A stretch of 64,000 nt of DNA from DASUBN01 sp036000105 (GCA_036000105.1 DASYGE010000002.1:186001-250000); one strand, 5' to 3'. Positions 40,522 through 49,974 are shown, counted from the first letter of the stretch. Made by a program: numbers and translations. The notes: a model not told the origin generated them from the letters alone.

Positions 40522-41478
40522 ATGTTGATCATCAATCGGGAACAAGTCGAAGCTCTGCTGGATATGGACCGGCTCATCGCCGCCCTGGCGCCCGCGATGG
40601 CGGAACTCTCCGCCGGGCGAGTCTCCATGCCACAGCGTGTGGCGGCGCAGGTGGCAGGGAAAGGCCTGCTGGGCGTGATGCCTGCCTATCTTTCCGCTAC
40701 CCGGACCCTCGCTTGCAAACTCGTCAGCGTGTTCCCGCAGAACAGCTCCTTGGGGTTACCCACGCATCAAGCGGTGGTGATGCTCTTCGATGCGGAGACG
40801 GGTGAGCCAAAGGCGATGCTGGACGGCGCTTCCATCACGGCGCTACGCACCGCTGCGGGCTCAGCTCTCGCCACCAAACTACTGGCCAGACCGGATGCGG
40901 ATGTGCTGCTCATCATCGGCACCGGTGTCCAGGCCCGCACCCATGTCCATGCTGTGCCACGGGTACGGAAGATAAAGGAGTTGCGGGTGGCGGGGCGCGA
41001 CGCAGGGCGTACCGCAACCTTCGCGGATGAGCTGTCCGATAGGCTCGGACTTAAGGCCAAGGCCTATGCCATCGGGCCCGATGCCTTCGCCGGGGCGCAC
41101 ATCGTCTGTGCCACCACCCATGCAGAGGAGCCGGTGGTGCAGGGCGCCTGGCTCGAACCCGGCATGCACATCAATTCCGTGGGTCTCAATCAGCGTGGGC
41201 AGGAACTGGATGTGGAGACGCTGCAGCGCGCGCGCTTGTTCGTGGAGTCCCGCGCGGCGGCGCTGGCACCACCGCCTTCCGGCGCAAACGAGCTGCAAGG
41301 TGCCGGCGTGCAGGCGGAGATCGGGGAGTTGGTGGCCGGCGCCCGCCCGGGGCGTACCGAGCCCGGGCAGATCACCTTGTATAAGTCCGTGGGCGTAGCG
41401 GTGCAGGATGCGGTGGCTGCCCAACTCGTCTATGACGCGGCGCTCCGGGAAAGCGCAGGCCTGGAGGTGAATCTGTGA
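40522..41478 (+). CDS. Ornithine cyclodeaminase/mu-crystallin-family protein
   Basis: 318 residues: LAPAMAELSAGRVSMPQRVAAQ, TALRTAAGSALATKLLARPDADVLLIIGTGVQARTH (Rossmann motif GTGxQA), ADIVCATTHAEEPV-like region and GMHINSVGLNQRGQELD. The family includes ornithine cyclodeaminase, alanine dehydrogenase and imine reductases; the exact reaction cannot be told. Confidence 0.88.
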   Translation: MLIINREQVEALLDMDRLIAALAPAMAELSAGRVSMPQRVAAQVAGKGLLGVMPAYLSATRTLACKLVSVFPQNSSLGLPTHQAVVMLFDAETGEPKAMLDGASITALRTAAGSALATKLLARPDADVLLIIGTGVQARTHVHAVPRVRKIKELRVAGRDAGRTATFADELSDRLGLKAKAYAIGPDAFAGAHIVCATTHAEEPVVQGAWLEPGMHINSVGLNQRGQELDVETLQRARLFVESRAAALAPPPSGANELQGAGVQAEIGELVAGARPGRTEPGQITLYKSVGVAVQDAVAAQLVYDAALRESAGLEVNL

Positions 41479-41493
41479 AGCCGGCGATGCGGA

Positions 41494-42780
41494 TCAATAC
41501 ACCATCGGGGTGTAGTCGGCGATGAAATCGTTGAAGGTGTCAGCTGGCATGGGTGGGCTGATGCAGTAACCCTGTGCATAATCGCAGCCGGAACTCGCGA
41601 GCTTGCCGAGGGTGGAAAGGTTCTCCGCCCCCTCGGCTGCCACCGCCAGGTCGAAGGATTTGCCCAGGGCGATGACGCTACGCACGATACGGAAATCCGG
41701 CTCGTTGACCAGCATATTCGTGACGAAGCTCTTGTCTATCTTCAGCTCCGTGGCCGGCATGTGCCTGAAATTCGCCAGCGAGGAATACCCTGTACCGAAA
41801 TCGTCGATGGAGACCCCGACTCCCTTCTGGCGCAGATGCCTCAAGATGTCAAAACCGAGTTCCGGCTGGCTCATGACACCGGATTCAGTCAACTCCACTA
41901 TCAAGGTGTCGGGCTTCGTGCCCCAGATACCCATGGCATCCGTGACGCGGTTCACCAGTTCATCCTTGAGCAGCGTCGGTGCTATGTTGACCGCCACCGT
42001 CAGTTGACCTGACTCCGTTGGCCAGGATGCGAGATGTCCGAGCGTCATGTTGAGCACCGACCATGTCAGGGGCTTAAGTTGGCCGGTCTTGGTGGCGGCC
42101 GGGATGAATTCGGCAGGCGATACCAAGCCACGTTTCGGGTGATGCCAGCGTACCAGGGCTTCGGCGCCGCATAACCTGCGATTGTGCAGGTTTATCTTCG
42201 GCTGATAATAGACTTCGAATTCACCTGCACGCAGCCCCGCATCGATAGCGCTCTCTATATCCCAGGCTTCCTCGATCTTGCTCAACGAGCGGGCGGTGTA
42301 GATCCCGTATGGCAGCCCGCTGGCTTTGGCGTCAGCGAGAGCCGATTCCGCATATTGCACCAGGGTCTCGACTTTCGCGGCGTGCTCCGGGAACATCGCG
42401 ATGCCGATACGCGATTCCGCGGAGAAAGTGCCGGCCTCCAGCGCATAAGGCTGAGCCAGCTTGCCGACGATCTTGTTCGCGGCCAGCATCGCATGCCCAT
42501 CGTTGAGCATGTCCGGCAAGATCATGGCGAACTCGAGGTCGCCGATGCGGATGATCCGGTCCTGCTTGCGGCAGACGGTGCACATGCGCGCGGCGGATTC
42601 TTCCAGGAGGCGATCGATCGCCCGGTAGCCGAGCAACGTGGCCAGTTCCTGGCCACGTTGGATCTGGATGAGCAGCAGTGCCAACTGCTGTTCCTGCTTG
42701 TGGGCCTGCTCGATATAGGATTCTAGATAGCGACTGAGTATCGGGCGGTTTGGCTTGAGGGAGACGACGTTCTCATCCAT
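41494..42780 (-). CDS. GGDEF-EAL protein, probable c-di-GMP phosphodiesterase
   Basis: 428 residues. The GGDEF domain (about 30-165) reads IRIGDLEFAMIL at the signature, so it is degenerate. The EAL domain (about 175-425) keeps CGAEALVRWHHP, ELTESG, DDFGTGYSSL, KIDKSFV and AEGAEN, consistent with active metal-dependent hydrolysis. No membrane segment. Second gene of an operon with the HD-GYP gene upstream (21-base gap). Confidence 0.88.
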   Translation of the reverse strand: MDENVVSLKPNRPILSRYLESYIEQAHKQEQQLALLLIQIQRGQELATLLGYRAIDRLLEESAARMCTVCRKQDRIIRIGDLEFAMILPDMLNDGHAMLAANKIVGKLAQPYALEAGTFSAESRIGIAMFPEHAAKVETLVQYAESALADAKASGLPYGIYTARSLSKIEEAWDIESAIDAGLRAGEFEVYYQPKINLHNRRLCGAEALVRWHHPKRGLVSPAEFIPAATKTGQLKPLTWSVLNMTLGHLASWPTESGQLTVAVNIAPTLLKDELVNRVTDAMGIWGTKPDTLIVELTESGVMSQPELGFDILRHLRQKGVGVSIDDFGTGYSSLANFRHMPATELKIDKSFVTNMLVNEPDFRIVRSVIALGKSFDLAVAAEGAENLSTLGKLASSGCDYAQGYCISPPMPADTFNDFIADYTPMVY

Positions 42781-42801
42781 GTAGGCTGTGCCTGCCGCCG
42801 A

Positions 42802-44049
42802 TCATAGGTAAAGCGCCTGGGGGTCTATTCCATAGGCGGCTGCCTCCACATGCTTGTCTATCCAGAACTTGTCCTTGTCATTCCAGACGTTGTCATACAA
42901 CAGGTCGATTATCTCGAAGCGCGGCAGCTGCCGTTTCTTTTCGTCGAGGATCAGCATCAGGCGGGGCCGCAGCCGGCGGGCCTCGTTCTGCGAGATGACC
43001 ACTCCCACGGCGCCCGTGTTCAACTCCACCAGCGTGCCGGTGGGGAACACGCCGACTACCTGCATGAATTGCTCGACGACCTCGGGCTGGAAGAGGTTGC
43101 CGCGCCAGGCGTATATCTCGCGCACGGCTTGGTAGGGGGTGCGTTGCACCGCATAGGAGCGGGGACTGATGAGCGCGTCGTAGCAATCGACCATACCGGC
43201 GATCTTCGCGAACGTGGGTATCTCGTTACCCTTGAGCCCTTGCGGGTAGCCCGAGCCATCGAAACGTTCATGGTGGCTCTGTACCAGATTCAGTACGCGC
43301 GGTGTGATACGTGGTGTATTGCGCAGGATGGCCACGCTGTGTTCCACATGGGAATGGAGGACCTGCGTCTCGGTCTCGCTCAATTGGCCGGTCTTGGCGA
43401 GCAATAATGCAGACAGATTGGTCTTGCCCACGTCAAACAGCATGCAACCGATGCCTATCTCGTATATGGACTGCTTGTCGAGGCCGAGATGCCTGGCGAA
43501 TGAGAGACCCCAGACAGATGAGTTGACCGAGTGCTGATAGATATAAGAGTCATGCTGCTTCATCCGGGTGAGCCAGGTCATGGCATCCGGGTTGCGCAGC
43601 ACGCTCTCCATCATCCGCGTCACGGCTTGCTCGGCGAGACCCATGTTGAGTTCGCCGCCCTTCTGCAGTTGACTGATGATGGCTTTCGCGGTCTTGACAG
43701 TCTCCTGATAGATGGGTTTGGCCGCCGGCATCTCTTTTTCCACCGGCAACTCGGGCTCATAGCTGATGCGTTTGTGGGCGACGGGCTTGGGTTCATCGGC
43801 CGCGGGGGGGCGCAGGTTGGTCACCCGCGTGATGGTGCGTGATTCCGTATCGTGGTTGCCGCCTTCGCCCCGCTGTGAATCTATGAAGACGTACTTGCAG
43901 TAGCGCTGGAGCTCTGCGATCTCGTCAGCATGGTGGATATAGAATCCCTGGAACAGGAACGGGGTGTCGGTCCACGGCCGGTCGAGTTGCGCGACGAACA
44001 TGCCGATCTCAAGATCGTCGGCGGGTATCTTGTCCAGATTCGATGACAC
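42802..44049 (-). CDS. HD-GYP-domain protein with altered HD motif
   Basis: The GTG at 44049 is chosen because GGAGG is six bases upstream; a frame open to 44076 would place that site inside the gene. An N-terminal DUF3391-like part (ADDLEIGMFVAQLDRPW) precedes an HD-GYP domain. HSVNSSVWG and SHHERFDGSGYPQGLKG are intact, but the HD position reads CMLFDVGK, so the histidine ligand is Phe. C-di-GMP hydrolysis may be impaired. Confidence 0.82.
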   Translation of the reverse strand: MSSNLDKIPADDLEIGMFVAQLDRPWTDTPFLFQGFYIHHADEIAELQRYCKYVFIDSQRGEGGNHDTESRTITRVTNLRPPAADEPKPVAHKRISYEPELPVEKEMPAAKPIYQETVKTAKAIISQLQKGGELNMGLAEQAVTRMMESVLRNPDAMTWLTRMKQHDSYIYQHSVNSSVWGLSFARHLGLDKQSIYEIGIGCMLFDVGKTNLSALLLAKTGQLSETETQVLHSHVEHSVAILRNTPRITPRVLNLVQSHHERFDGSGYPQGLKGNEIPTFAKIAGMVDCYDALISPRSYAVQRTPYQAVREIYAWRGNLFQPEVVEQFMQVVGVFPTGTLVELNTGAVGVVISQNEARRLRPRLMLILDEKKRQLPRFEIIDLLYDNVWNDKDKFWIDKHVEAAAYGIDPQALYL

Positions 44050-44203
44050 CACAGTCCTCCCTGGAATTGCGCGCATCTGCTTGCTTGGTTGGAAAGCCCA
44101 GTCGTCGCACGGGTATTAGTCCAGGTACCCGCGAAGGCCCCCGAAAGCCCATAAAGTGTAGCGGGGATTATAGCGAATGCAACATAAGGTGTCTGGCGTG
44201 CGT

Positions 44204-45352
44204 TTATAAGAGTATCTCCGGGGCCGGCTCCCGCAGGTTGTAGCGGGAACTCATGGCGTGGCCATAGGCCCCGGCATCGGCGATGAGCATCACGTCCCCT
44301 TCCCGGGATTCCGGCAGCTGCCGTTCCGAGCCCAGCACATCACCGCTCTCGCAGATGGGTCCCACTACGGTGTACTGCGCGGTGGCGGTTTCACCAAGGC
44401 GCGTGAGGTTCACGATCTCATGGTGGGCGCCGTAGAGCGCCGGTCGGATTAGGGAATTCATGCCCACGTCCACACCGAGATAGCGCAGCCCGCCCTTGCC
44501 CTTGAGTTGCGTCACCTGGGTGAGCAGCACCCCGGCCCGGGCCACGAGATAGCGTCCCGGTTCCAGCCAGAGTTCGAGTCCGGGGTAGGCGCGCTTCACG
44601 GCCTTCAACCCCCGATTCAGCCGCGCGAGGTCCAGGCTCGCTCCGCCCTGCCGATCCGGTATGCCGAGACCGCCGCCAAGATCCAGCACCTTCAGGTCCG
44701 GGAAGGATTCCGAGAGTTCAGCGAGCTCTGCCGCCGTCTCACTCCACACGTCCGGGTCCAGGATGCCGCTACCCACGTGGGCATGCAGCCCTGTGATGCG
44801 CGCTCCCAGCCCTGCGGCGAGGACCTGGGCTTCATCCAGCTCCGGAAGCGGGATGCCGAACTTGCTGGCTTCGCCGGCGGTACGCACATGGCTGTGATGA
44901 CCGGCTTCGAGAGCCGTATCCACGCGCAGGAATATCTCACGCCCCCGCAGTGTCTCGGGCCATTCCCGCAGCGGGTGCAGGTTATCCAGGGTGACCGTGA
45001 CGCCGGAAGCGAAGGCCTCTGCATATTCGCTACGTGGCGCGAAGTTGGGGGTGAAGAGCAGGCGGTCTTTACTGAGATCAGGGAACAGGGAGCGCACCCG
45101 CGCGAGTTCCCCCGGTGAGACGGTCTCGAATCCGAGGCCGGCCGCGTGCAGGGTGCGCAACACCTGGGGGTGGGGGTTGGCTTTGACCGCGTAGAAAAGG
45201 CGGTCCAGGGCGCTCAAGTCTTTGAGTTCTGCGATAGCGGTCTCCACCGCCCCCATGTCATATACGTAGCGAGGGGTGCCGGTCTCAGCGAGCGCGATCA
45301 GCGCTGCGCGGCGCGATCGCCACCATGTATTACCGTGTTCCTGTGCGCGCAT
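44204..45352 (-). CDS. lysA: Diaminopimelate decarboxylase-like
   Basis: 382 residues, stand-alone. Alanine-racemase-type barrel with the PLP lysine in FYAVKANPHPQVLRTL and GLGFETVSPGELARV, the glycine loop LDLGGGLGIPD, and C-terminal GPICESGDVLG (the catalytic Cys-Glu-Ser) with ..GAYGHAMSSRYN. It catalyses the last step of lysine synthesis. AGGAG lies 10 bases before the ATG. A probable attenuator lies directly upstream. Confidence 0.88.
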   Translation of the reverse strand: MRAQEHGNTWWRSRRAALIALAETGTPRYVYDMGAVETAIAELKDLSALDRLFYAVKANPHPQVLRTLHAAGLGFETVSPGELARVRSLFPDLSKDRLLFTPNFAPRSEYAEAFASGVTVTLDNLHPLREWPETLRGREIFLRVDTALEAGHHSHVRTAGEASKFGIPLPELDEAQVLAAGLGARITGLHAHVGSGILDPDVWSETAAELAELSESFPDLKVLDLGGGLGIPDRQGGASLDLARLNRGLKAVKRAYPGLELWLEPGRYLVARAGVLLTQVTQLKGKGGLRYLGVDVGMNSLIRPALYGAHHEIVNLTRLGETATAQYTVVGPICESGDVLGSERQLPESREGDVMLIADAGAYGHAMSSRYNLREPAPEILL

Positions 45353-45390
45353 GCCTGGATTGCTCCTGTTGGGCGGCCGGCGTGGGCGAT

Positions 45391-45422
45391 AAAAAACCCG
45401 CTCCGGCTTGGCCGTGCGGGTT
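45391..45422 (-). terminator. Terminator/attenuator hairpin before lysA
   Basis: On the minus strand AACCCGC (45422-45416) pairs with GCGGGTT (45401-45395), with an inner CGGC/GCCG stem and a T-tract at 45396-45391. On the plus strand an A/T-run also flanks the stem. It is an intrinsic terminator that could serve rlmL or, as argued in the findings, be a regulated attenuator of lysA. Confidence 0.8.
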
Positions 45423-45456
45423 GGTTTTTTTGCTCTTAAGATCCTGCTCTACAGAG

Positions 45457-45525
45457 TCAATACGACCTTACCCGCGCGGTGGCGGGTTTGCATTTCTTGG
45501 TGAGGCCGTAGAGATGGCAGGACAT
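45457..45525 (-). CDS. Putative 22-residue leader peptide
   Basis: ATG 45525 to TGA 45457, residues ...TKKCKPATARVRSY. Three of four consecutive codons (residues 10, 11, 13) are lysine. The ATG lies six bases after the -10, so the transcript would be leaderless. Its codons 13-19 overlap the first hairpin of the putative attenuator (ACCCGC/GCGGGT). Translation is inferred only. Confidence 0.5.
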   Translation of the reverse strand: MSCHLYGLTKKCKPATARVRSY

Positions 45526-45531
45526 GGCCGG

Positions 45532-45560
45532 ATTCTGCGCAGCGGCGGGCAGGCTGTCAA
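45532..45560 (-). promoter_or_regulatory. Sigma-70-like promoter of the lysA leader
   Basis: TTGACA (45560-45555), a 17-base spacer, then CAGAAT (45537-45532). The -35 overlaps the rlmL stop codon. It would start transcription near 45525, the leader ATG. Confidence 0.65.
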
Positions 45561-46780
45561 GCGCGCAGGGCACCGCCGGTGTAGCGCGCCTCTTCCACCT
45601 CGAACTGCAGCAGCTTGCATTCGAGCGCCCCGTTGTAGAAGGCATTGATCTTGCCGGCCCGGAGACCGATCTGCTTGCCGAGATCGCCGCTGTCGGTGAT
45701 GACCCCCGCATGCCAGTGCAGGCACTGGCTCTTGAGCCAGTCCCCGAGAGACTTATATAGAGGTCCCAACTGGTCTGCCTGCCCCAGGCGCTCCCCGTAG
45801 GGCGGGTTGGTGACCACGAGGCCGGGTTTGAGGCCGGCGGGCAGGATGTTCTGCTCCAGGCTGCGATGCTCGAAGCGCACCGCCGGCGCGATGCCAGCGA
45901 CCCGGGCATTCTGCTGGGCAGCCAGGATGGCTTTCGCATCCTGGTCGTAACCCATGATCCCGTGGCCCTTGTTGCGGCCCGCGTTCTGGCGCTCCCGCGC
46001 CTGCATCAAGGTCTCTTCCCAGAGGCCGCGGTCGTGCTTCAACCAGCCGGTGAATCCCCAGTGGTCCCGCAGCAACCCCGGCGCCACGTCGCCGGCGATC
46101 ATGGCCGCTTCGATCACGAGGGTGCCGGAACCGCACAGGGGATCCACGAAGCTGCCGCCTTGGGCCGCGATCTTGGGCCAGCCGCATTTGAGCAGGAGCG
46201 CCGCCGCCAGGTTCTCCTTCAAAGGCGCGGCCACGCTCTGCTTGCGATAACCGCGCATGTGCAGGCTGTCCCCCGAGAGGTCGATGCTCAAGGTGGCCTC
46301 TTCCCGATACAGATGGCAGTTCACCAGCAGGTCCGGGCGTTCCCGGTCCACGGAAGGCCGCCGCCCGGTATGCTCCCGGAAGCGGTCCACGATGGCGTCC
46401 TTCACTTTCTGGGCGCCGAACTGGGTGTTGGTGAGGGCGGCGCTGGTGCCGCCGAAGTCCACCGCCAGGGTGCCGTCCGGCGAGAGATCCTGCTCCCAGG
46501 GCATCTGCCTCACACCTTTATATAGAGCGTCGGCATCGTTGGCTGGGAACCGGGCCAGGGGCAGGAGCACGCGGTTCGCGGTACGCAACCACAGGCAGGC
46601 GCGATAGGCATCGGCGGGTGAGCCTGCGAAGGTGGCGCCGCCCCGGGCTTCTTTCACCTCCTGCGCGCCCAAGGCCTTGAGCTCGTCTGCCACCAACGGT
46701 TCCAGACCCTTGCCGGCAGTGGCGAAGAAGCGGATGCCGCGTCGCGGAGGTGCTTTGCGGTGTCGGGGAGAGGCGGGCAT
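45557..46780 (-). CDS. rlmL: RlmL-type 23S rRNA (guanine-N2) methyltransferase
   Basis: 407 residues. An N-terminal THUMP domain (FFATAGKGLEPLVADELKALGAQEV) precedes a MTase domain with FVDPLCGSGTLVIEAAM (motif I) and TNPPYGERLG (N-P-P-Y). This is the RlmL part (G2445) of the longer E. coli RlmKL fusion; the K half is absent. Divergent from glnE. Confidence 0.88.
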   Translation of the reverse strand: MPASPRHRKAPPRRGIRFFATAGKGLEPLVADELKALGAQEVKEARGGATFAGSPADAYRACLWLRTANRVLLPLARFPANDADALYKGVRQMPWEQDLSPDGTLAVDFGGTSAALTNTQFGAQKVKDAIVDRFREHTGRRPSVDRERPDLLVNCHLYREEATLSIDLSGDSLHMRGYRKQSVAAPLKENLAAALLLKCGWPKIAAQGGSFVDPLCGSGTLVIEAAMIAGDVAPGLLRDHWGFTGWLKHDRGLWEETLMQARERQNAGRNKGHGIMGYDQDAKAILAAQQNARVAGIAPAVRFEHRSLEQNILPAGLKPGLVVTNPPYGERLGQADQLGPLYKSLGDWLKSQCLHWHAGVITDSGDLGKQIGLRAGKINAFYNGALECKLLQFEVEEARYTGGALRA

Positions 46781-46835
46781 ATGTGCTAGGGTACATGCCC
46801 CAAAAGTGCGCGACTAGAGATACCACTAGAGACGC

Positions 46836-49694
46836 ATGAACAAAGCCGTTTCGATCCCTTCCGCTCTGCTGCCTGCATTGCAGGCGGCCGAAGCCCGTTA
46901 CCGGGATAACGGCGGCTCGCCCGATCACCCACCGGCGGAAGCCGCCCAGAGTCTCTCGCGGGTCTGGGCTGTCAGCCGCTTCGTGGCGGATAACTGCATC
47001 CGGGATCCCACCATGCTGGTGGAACTCGCCGCCTCCGGCGCTCTCGGCAGCGCCGACTCGCCTGCGGCACGGGTGAAGCAGGAACTCCTGGAAGTGCCGG
47101 ACGAGCGCATGCTCATGACGCGCCTGCGCCGGGTGCGCCGCCGGGAACTCACGCGCATCGCCTGGCGGGACATCGCGGGTATGGCGGAACTGGACGAGAC
47201 CCTGCGGGATCTCTCGGAGTTGGCGGATGCCTGTATCCAGGGCGCGCTCACCCATCTTTCCCGCTGGCATGCAGAGCGCCACGGCACCGCCCGCGGCCCG
47301 AAGGGTGCGGCGCTATCCCTGGTGGTGTTGGGCCTGGGCAAGCTCGGTGCCCGGGAACTCAATTTCTCCTCCGACATCGATCTCATCTTTACCTACCCAG
47401 AAGCGGGCGGCAGCGACGGCGAACGGCCGCTGGATAACGAAGAGTATTTCCTGCGTCTGGGCCAGAAGCTCGTGCGGGTGCTGGATGAGGCCACCGCCGA
47501 CGGTTTCGTGTTCCGGGTGGATCTGCGCCTGCGGCCCTTCGGCGAGGCGGGGCCGCTGGCCCTGAGCTTCGACGCCATGGAGACCTATTATCAGAACCAC
47601 GGCCGCGAGTGGGAGCGCTACGCCCTCATCAAGGCGCGGCCGGTAGCGGGCGACCTCAAGGCTGGCGAGCGCCTGCTGCAGAGCTTGCGGCCCTTCATAT
47701 ATAGGCGCTATCTGGACTACGGCGCCTTCGAATCCCTGCGTGACATGAAGGCCATGCTGGTGCAGGAAGTGGAGCGCCGGGGCTTGAGCGACAACATCAA
47801 GCTGGGGCCCGGCGGCATCCGCGAGATCGAGTTCATCGGCCAGGTGTTCCAGCTCATCCGCGGCGGACGCGAACCGCCGCTGCGTGAGCGGGGCATCGTG
47901 GCGGTGCTGGGGTACGTCGGCGAGAAGGACTATCTGGCGGCGGAGGAAGCCCAGGCCCTGCTCAAGGCCTATACCTTCCTGCGCCGGGTGGAGAACCGCC
48001 TGCAGGAATACGCCGACGAACAGACCCATGCGCTCCCGGAAGACGAGATCGGTCGTGCACGCATCGCCTTCGCCATGGGCTATGGGGACTGGACTGCTTT
48101 CAAGGCGGACCTGGATGCGGAACGGGCGGCGGTGCATCGGGTGTTCCAGTCGGTGGTGGTGGCGCCGAAGGCGGTGCAGGAAGAGTCCGCCGCCGTCTGG
48201 GCAGATGCTGAAGCGGTGACGGCGCGGCTCACGACCCTTGGTTATAAAGAGCCCGCCGAGAGCGCGCGGCTGCTGCATTCCTTGAGCGAAGGCACCGCGA
48301 CCCGGGAGCAAGGTGAGCGTTCTCGCCGGCTCATGCAGGCGCTCATCCCGCACATGGCTGAGGTAGCGGCAAAGTACGGCTCGCCCGACGAGACCCTGAA
48401 GCGCCTGACGCGGGTGGTGGAGACCATCTCCCGTCGCTCGGCTTATCTTGCCTTGCTCACGGAGAACCCCACAGCTCTGGAACAGTTGGCGCGGGTCGCC
48501 TCCGAGAGCGTGTGGCTGGTGGATATGGTGGTGCGTTCGCCGCTGCTCCTGGACGAACTCATCGACCCGCGTATCTTCAAGGAATTCCCCTCCCAGGATT
48601 CTCTGCACGCCGAGCTCGAGACCATGCTGGCGGGCATCGCGCCGGACGATCTCGAGATGCAGATGGATGCCCTGCGCCAGTTCCAGCAGGGCGCGGTGGT
48701 GCACGTGGCGACGGCAGACCTCGCCGGCAATGCGCCGCTCATGAAGGTGAGCGATTTCCTCACCTGGACCGCGGAGCAGGTGATCCGCAAGGCTCTCGAG
48801 ATCGCCTGGAAGCAGCTCGTCAAGCGCCACGGCCGGCCCCAGTGCATCGAGCACGGGCGCTTGCGGGACGCGCGCTTCGCCATCGTGGCCTACGGCAAGC
48901 TCGGCGGCTGGGAGCTGGGCTATGGCTCCGATCTCGACCTCGTGTTCCTGCACGACAGCCGCAGCGGTGAGCAGCAGACCAACGGCCCCAAGGTGCTGGA
49001 CAACATCGAGTTCTTCACACGCCTGGCCCAGAGAGTCATCAATATCCTTTCCATACCCACCACCTCGGGCGTGCTCTATCAGGTGGACACGCGTCTGCGG
49101 CCCAGCGGCGTGGCGGGGCTGATCGTGAGTTCCCTGGATGGGTTCGCCCAATACCAGGAGCAGCAGGCCTGGACCTGGGAGCATCAGGCGCTGCTGCGTG
49201 CGCGGCCCGTGGCCGGCGACCCGGAGGTGGTGGATGCCTTCAACCAGGTGCGCCGCTCGGTGCTCATGCGGGAACGGGACGCGGCCAAGCTGCGGCATGA
49301 CATCGCCGCCATGCGTGGACGCATGCGCCAGGAGCAGGCCCATAGCAGCGTGGATTTCGACCTCAAGCTGGATGCGGGTGGCCTTACCGACATGGAGTTC
49401 CTGGTGCAGTATTGGGTACTCGCTTATGCCCATGAGCACCCGCAATTGCTTGATTGGCCGGACAACATCCGTAACCTGGAAGGCCTCATGGCCTGCGGCG
49501 TCATCCCCGCCGCCACCGGCAGCTTCATCGCCGAGACCTACCGGGATTTCCGCCGCCGCGTGCACCGCCTGACCCTGGAGGGGCGCCCGGCGCGCGTGCC
49601 GCCGGATGAGGCGGAGCCGGTCCGTGGCCAGGTGCAGGCGCTGTGGAAAGAGGTATTGGGGGAGGCGGAAGGGGCGCTGGGCGCGCCGAGATAG
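46836..49694 (+). CDS. glnE: Glutamine synthetase adenylyltransferase/deadenylase
   Basis: 952 residues, full length for the family. Two nucleotidyltransferase domains: NFSSDIDLIFTYPEAGG (about 175) and GYGSDLDLVFLHD (about 695), with the N-terminal one removing and the C-terminal one adding AMP on glutamine synthetase. It coordinates nitrogen assimilation with PII. The start ATG follows GAGACGC. Core gene. Confidence 0.95.
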   Translation: MNKAVSIPSALLPALQAAEARYRDNGGSPDHPPAEAAQSLSRVWAVSRFVADNCIRDPTMLVELAASGALGSADSPAARVKQELLEVPDERMLMTRLRRVRRRELTRIAWRDIAGMAELDETLRDLSELADACIQGALTHLSRWHAERHGTARGPKGAALSLVVLGLGKLGARELNFSSDIDLIFTYPEAGGSDGERPLDNEEYFLRLGQKLVRVLDEATADGFVFRVDLRLRPFGEAGPLALSFDAMETYYQNHGREWERYALIKARPVAGDLKAGERLLQSLRPFIYRRYLDYGAFESLRDMKAMLVQEVERRGLSDNIKLGPGGIREIEFIGQVFQLIRGGREPPLRERGIVAVLGYVGEKDYLAAEEAQALLKAYTFLRRVENRLQEYADEQTHALPEDEIGRARIAFAMGYGDWTAFKADLDAERAAVHRVFQSVVVAPKAVQEESAAVWADAEAVTARLTTLGYKEPAESARLLHSLSEGTATREQGERSRRLMQALIPHMAEVAAKYGSPDETLKRLTRVVETISRRSAYLALLTENPTALEQLARVASESVWLVDMVVRSPLLLDELIDPRIFKEFPSQDSLHAELETMLAGIAPDDLEMQMDALRQFQQGAVVHVATADLAGNAPLMKVSDFLTWTAEQVIRKALEIAWKQLVKRHGRPQCIEHGRLRDARFAIVAYGKLGGWELGYGSDLDLVFLHDSRSGEQQTNGPKVLDNIEFFTRLAQRVINILSIPTTSGVLYQVDTRLRPSGVAGLIVSSLDGFAQYQEQQAWTWEHQALLRARPVAGDPEVVDAFNQVRRSVLMRERDAAKLRHDIAAMRGRMRQEQAHSSVDFDLKLDAGGLTDMEFLVQYWVLAYAHEHPQLLDWPDNIRNLEGLMACGVIPAATGSFIAETYRDFRRRVHRLTLEGRPARVPPDEAEPVRGQVQALWKEVLGEAEGALGAPR

Positions 49695-49744
49695 GCCCGA
49701 TTGGTATAATCGCCACCTCATCTATATAGAGTGCCGAGGTTACC

Positions 49745-49966
49745 GTGGCTGTTGTCGAGACCCTGGATGGAGCCGAGACCCAGGAGGGGATAGAGACCCC
49801 CAATGCCCAGCGCAACTATCAGGTGAAGCGCGCGGACCTGCCTTTGCATTGCCCTATGAACGGCATGCGCCAGTGGGATTCCCATCCGCGGGTGTTCCTG
49901 CCAATCGAAGCGACCGGCGAAGCCAAGTGCCCCTACTGTGGCGCGGACTATAAGTTAGTCAATTGA
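49745..49966 (+). CDS. Zinc-finger protein (NDUFS6-like C-terminal domain)
   Basis: GTG start; 73 residues. LPLHCPMNGMRQWDSHPRVFLPIE..GEAKCPYCGADYKLVN shows the Cys/His-His/CxxC zinc site of the small 'zinc-finger domain-containing' family often near glnE or LPS genes. A TATAAT (49708-49713) lies upstream. Confidence 0.85.
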   Translation: MAVVETLDGAETQEGIETPNAQRNYQVKRADLPLHCPMNGMRQWDSHPRVFLPIEATGEAKCPYCGADYKLVN

Positions 49967-49974
49967 TGGACTGC

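Noticed and set aside
45353..45560. Lysine riboswitch (L-box) upstream of lysA
   Set aside because: The leader of about 170 bases lacks the conserved L-box junction motifs by eye; leader-peptide attenuation fits better.
47313..49721. 802-codon open frame antisense to glnE
   Set aside because: High-GC codon bias of glnE leaves the opposite strand open; the peptide is His/Leu/Gly-rich with no domain, whereas the glnE frame has both nucleotidyltransferase motifs.
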